DNA from: Aquirufa aurantiipilula
GTDB taxonomy: Bacteria > Bacteroidota > Bacteroidia > Cytophagales > Spirosomataceae
Length of the DNA: 64,000 bases
Assembly: GCF_019923745.1 (NCBI RefSeq)
Contig: NZ_JAANOG010000002.1
Span: 124,001 to 188,000, forward strand
Direction of reading: 5' to 3'
A program made the translations under genes and the position numbers. The notes beneath the pieces were generated by a model that searched no databases, had not been told where the DNA came from, and saw nothing but the letters and a program-made list of their open reading frames with translations. The first letter of the stretch is position 1. Each line of letters starts with the position of its first letter. Shown here in pieces: positions 61,906 to 64,000 of the stretch.

Positions 61906-62646
61906 AAAAGATAATTTTAATGACTATTTGGTTTAAACAAATAGTAGGGTTAGAGAATCAACCCAAAGCCATGAAAACATGGACTATAGAACGACCAAGA
62001 AACTTTTGAGAAATTGAGATTTCGCCTGAGGGCTCAATAGACAAAAACGAAGAATCAAAAACCTCCTTTGTACAAAGAAGCCTTTGGAAATAATTTAAGT
62101 TTATTAGAACAAGGAGTAACCTGCTTTTAATCAAAAGAATTCCTGCTTTAGGTTTTCTTCGATGCAAAATAAGTATGATTTGTTGCCAAATTAAAATTGT
62201 AACACATGTTTCGTGTTCTCTATTTCAAATGTAGGACAAAAAAAATGCCTGTGCGTTAATTATGGGCAAAGTAGAGAGAATTACCAGATTCGCTACTTTT
62301 CGTATTGGCTTTGGAAAATACAATTTCAAGGAAGCTGGTGTGGAAAACAAGTAAAATTTAATATATGTAAAAAATAGTTTAAATTAAACATATCTTTACA
62401 ATGTGTTAGTAATTATTGTAATATATTGATTATCAGTTAATTGTAAATTTAATTATTTGAATTGTTTTTAAATTTTGTCAAGATTAGTTTACATTTCATG
62501 TTTATTCATATTTTCTCCTTTCCTCATGTTCACTTTGTCGCCGTTCATCCTATTTTATCCTAAAATAATGGAATTTTAACTTGCTAATTTAGAATATTAC
62601 CTATATTGCCAGCAGTTCATTTTTTTTAAACCTATTTATAACAACC
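61906..62646. other. Divergent intergenic region with long adhesin leader and SusC promoter
   Basis: About 740 bases without a convincing gene. On the - strand a TATTTTGC box (62171-62164), with TTG at 62189-62187 (spacer only 15), could start a leader of roughly 250 bases before the adhesin ATG. That leader carries CTATTTG/CAAATAG (61926-61946) and a CTTTGTACAAAG palindrome (62066-62077). The middle (about 62200-62580) is plain A+T-rich sequence in which I see nothing. Confidence 0.45.
62581..62609 (+). promoter_or_regulatory. Candidate promoter of the second SusC gene
   Basis: TTG (62581-62583), 18 bases, then TATATTGC (62602-62609), close to TAnnTTTG but one T short. The leader to ATG 62647 is about 30 bases. 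Confidence 0.45.
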
Positions 62647-64000
62647 ATGAAAGTAAACTTCACTCAACAAAAATTGAGGGGGTGGTTATTTTCCCTATGG
62701 CTTTTTGCGTCTTGTAGTTCAAATTTATTAGCTCAAAACCAAATAGTTAGTGGAAAAATCAGCTCCAAGCAAGATGGTTCAGGTATCCCTGGTGCCAGTG
62801 TCAGCCTAAAGGGCACTTCCCGTGGAAGTAGTTCCAATGAAGCTGGAAATTATTCCATCGAAGTATCAGGTCCCAATTCTGTATTGGTCTTTTCCTCAGT
62901 AGGTTACGAGCCCCTGGAGATACGCGTAGGTAATCAAAAGAAAATCGACATCACTTTATCTCCTGCTACTTCCATGTTAAACGAGGTAGTAGTAACGGCA
63001 CTGGGTATTCGAAGGGAGGAAAAATCTTTGGGATATTCTGTCGCTAAAGTAGATGGTAAAGAGATGAACCGTGTGGCTCAAGAAAACGTACTAAATGCCA
63101 TGGCAGGTAAAATGGCCGGGGTTACCATCAGTTCCACAGGTGGAACAGGTTCTTCTGTTAGTATGGTAATCCGCGGAGCCAATTCCCTTAGCACTGATAA
63201 TCAGCCTCTGTTTGTTATTGATGGTGTGCCTCTAGCCAATACTCTAAATAATATTAGTCAGGTGGGTAATGATAATCGGGTTGACTTTGGAAATTCTATT
63301 TCTGGATTAAATCCTGAGGATATTGAAAATGTTTCCGTTTTAAAAGGTCCAAGTGCCGCAGCTTTATATGGTTCTAGAGCAGGGAATGGTGTAGTTTTAA
63401 TTACGACCAAGTCGGGTTCTAAATCAAAGAAAATGACGGTGAATATTACCTCCAATACAGTTTTTGATAATCCTTATAAGTATCTAAAGTGGCAAACAAA
63501 ATTTGGCCCAGGTCAGTTTTCAGCCATTCCTGTTTCCATCACCGGAAATCCTCTATCGAATGCCTTCGGAAAATTGATTCAAGAAGAAGTTGGTGCTACT
63601 TATGGAGCAGAATTAGATAAAGGTTATTCAGAAGTTCAATGGAATAGTCCTTTGGATGCCAATGGTAAGAAAATAGCCATGCCTTTAATTTCTCATAAAG
63701 ACAATGTGGCCAAGTTTGTCCAAACAGGTATTACTACTACCAATGGTATTTCTATTGCAAACAGTAATGATCAATTTAATTATCGATTGTCTTACTCCAA
63801 CATGCAGAATCGTGGCATTATCCCAAATTCTGATTTGTTCAGAAATACCTTGAATTTAAACACATCCATTAAAGTCAATAAGAAGCTGACCCTAAGCAAC
63901 AATTTGGATGTGAGTCGTTCTTCTTCCAATAACCGTCCAGCAGGTAACCGTGGTACCAATCCATTGGAATGGGCCTATAACGTTTCTCCCCATATCGACA
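62647..64000 (+). CDS. SusC/RagA-family TonB-dependent transporter, 5' part
   Basis: The frame is open from ATG 62647 to the window end (451 codons), so the 3' part lies outside. It has a signal peptide (LFSLWLFASCSSNLLAQ), a carboxypeptidase-regulatory-like domain (GKISSKQDGSGIPGASVSLKG through SSVGYEPLEI), the SusC marker MLNEVVVTALGIRREEKSLGY, and a plug domain with VLNAMAGKMAGVTISSTGG, SMVIRGANSL, PLFVIDGVPL and ALYGSRAGNGVVLITTKSG. It is a different gene from the SusC remnant at 1-2158, as the overlapping barrel regions do not match. A SusD gene probably follows beyond the window. Confidence 0.94.
   Translation, partial: MKVNFTQQKLRGWLFSLWLFASCSSNLLAQNQIVSGKISSKQDGSGIPGASVSLKGTSRGSSSNEAGNYSIEVSGPNSVLVFSSVGYEPLEIRVGNQKKIDITLSPATSMLNEVVVTALGIRREEKSLGYSVAKVDGKEMNRVAQENVLNAMAGKMAGVTISSTGGTGSSVSMVIRGANSLSTDNQPLFVIDGVPLANTLNNISQVGNDNRVDFGNSISGLNPEDIENVSVLKGPSAAALYGSRAGNGVVLITTKSGSKSKKMTVNITSNTVFDNPYKYLKWQTKFGPGQFSAIPVSITGNPLSNAFGKLIQEEVGATYGAELDKGYSEVQWNSPLDANGKKIAMPLISHKDNVAKFVQTGITTTNGISIANSNDQFNYRLSYSNMQNRGIIPNSDLFRNTLNLNTSIKVNKKLTLSNNLDVSRSSSNNRPAGNRGTNPLEWAYNVSPHID

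Noticed and set aside
61958-62167. 69-codon frame on the - strand upstream of the adhesin
   Set aside because: It lies in the presumed adhesin leader, shows no recognisable domain or signal, and has a near-random composition. Kept only as part of the leader description.
1-64000. Possibility that the SusC pieces at the two ends are one gene broken by the window border
   Set aside because: The barrel-start region is present in both pieces (1-400 and 63700-64000) but the sequences differ, so they are two genes.
1-64000. CRISPR array, prophage, transposase, tRNA or rRNA genes
   Set aside because: No regularly spaced short repeats outside the adhesin, no transposase or integrase motifs, and no cloverleaf or rRNA-like sequence recognised on either strand.

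Overview
This A+T-rich window is typical of a Bacteroidota chromosome, most likely a free-living, polysaccharide-using member of the Cytophagales. The genus is not determinable by eye. The evidence is: SusC/SusD-type outer-membrane genes at both ends, a type IX secretion (T9SS) type B adhesin with PorP/SprF partners, promoters with the Bacteroidota TTG / TAnnTTTG pattern, no Shine-Dalgarno reliance, and many exported enzymes ending their signal peptide in a short A-Q motif. I see no rRNA, tRNA, CRISPR array, phage or insertion sequence.

Layout. 1-3750: 3' part of a SusC gene and its SusD lipoprotein. 3873-19235: exported sugar-oxidation and glycoside enzymes (Tat-exported Gfo/Idh/MocA oxidoreductase, metallophosphatase, PhoPQ-related hydrolase, ThuA-like protein, sugar epimerase-like TIM barrel, DUF1080 protein, sorbosone-dehydrogenase-like cytochrome, cupin, SASA esterase), two BASS transporters and a CaCA antiporter. 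19529-29218: GH20 hexosaminidase, a double-domain sulfatase, an electron-transfer operon (two Rieske lipoproteins, DUF5777 barrel, YceI, three-module cytochrome c) and an exported formylglycine-generating enzyme that could activate the sulfatase. 29516-33707: TonB-dependent receptor-like barrel and a cytochrome c-fused sugar dehydrogenase. 33854-42159: a co-directional run kelch - DUF1549/DUF1553 cytochrome - DUF1501 - DUF2231/cytochrome/LRR - Tat-exported class V aminotransferase. 42240-52775: DUF5009 acyltransferase-like membrane protein, further beta-propellers, AsmA, M48 protease, DUF3575 barrel, sialidase-like propeller and an alkaline-phosphatase-superfamily hydrolase. 52962-61905: two T9SS cassettes, each a type B C-terminal-domain protein followed by a PorP/SprF gene; one substrate is a 1873-residue repeat adhesin, the other only 177 residues. 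62647-end: 5' part of a second, different SusC gene.

How they may work together (inference). Outer-membrane SusC/D import, exported hydrolases and esterases, and a periplasmic oxidative route feeding several c-type cytochromes fit growth on sulfated, amino- or acetyl-sugar polysaccharides. DUF1080 proteins belong to the 3-keto-disaccharide hydrolase family and commonly accompany Gfo/Idh/MocA oxidoreductases and TIM-barrel epimerases. The adhesin locus is a separate surface-attachment or gliding module.

The items most worth following are the minimal T9SS substrate and duplicated cassette, the exact 12 x 102 bp repeat array in the adhesin, the sulfatase-sulfatase fusion near an FGE, the Rieske/YceI/DUF5777/cytochrome operon, the exported PLP enzyme in the DUF1553/DUF1501 operon, and three copies of a 33-bp intergenic palindrome. 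All calls come from reading the sequence; no database search was run.
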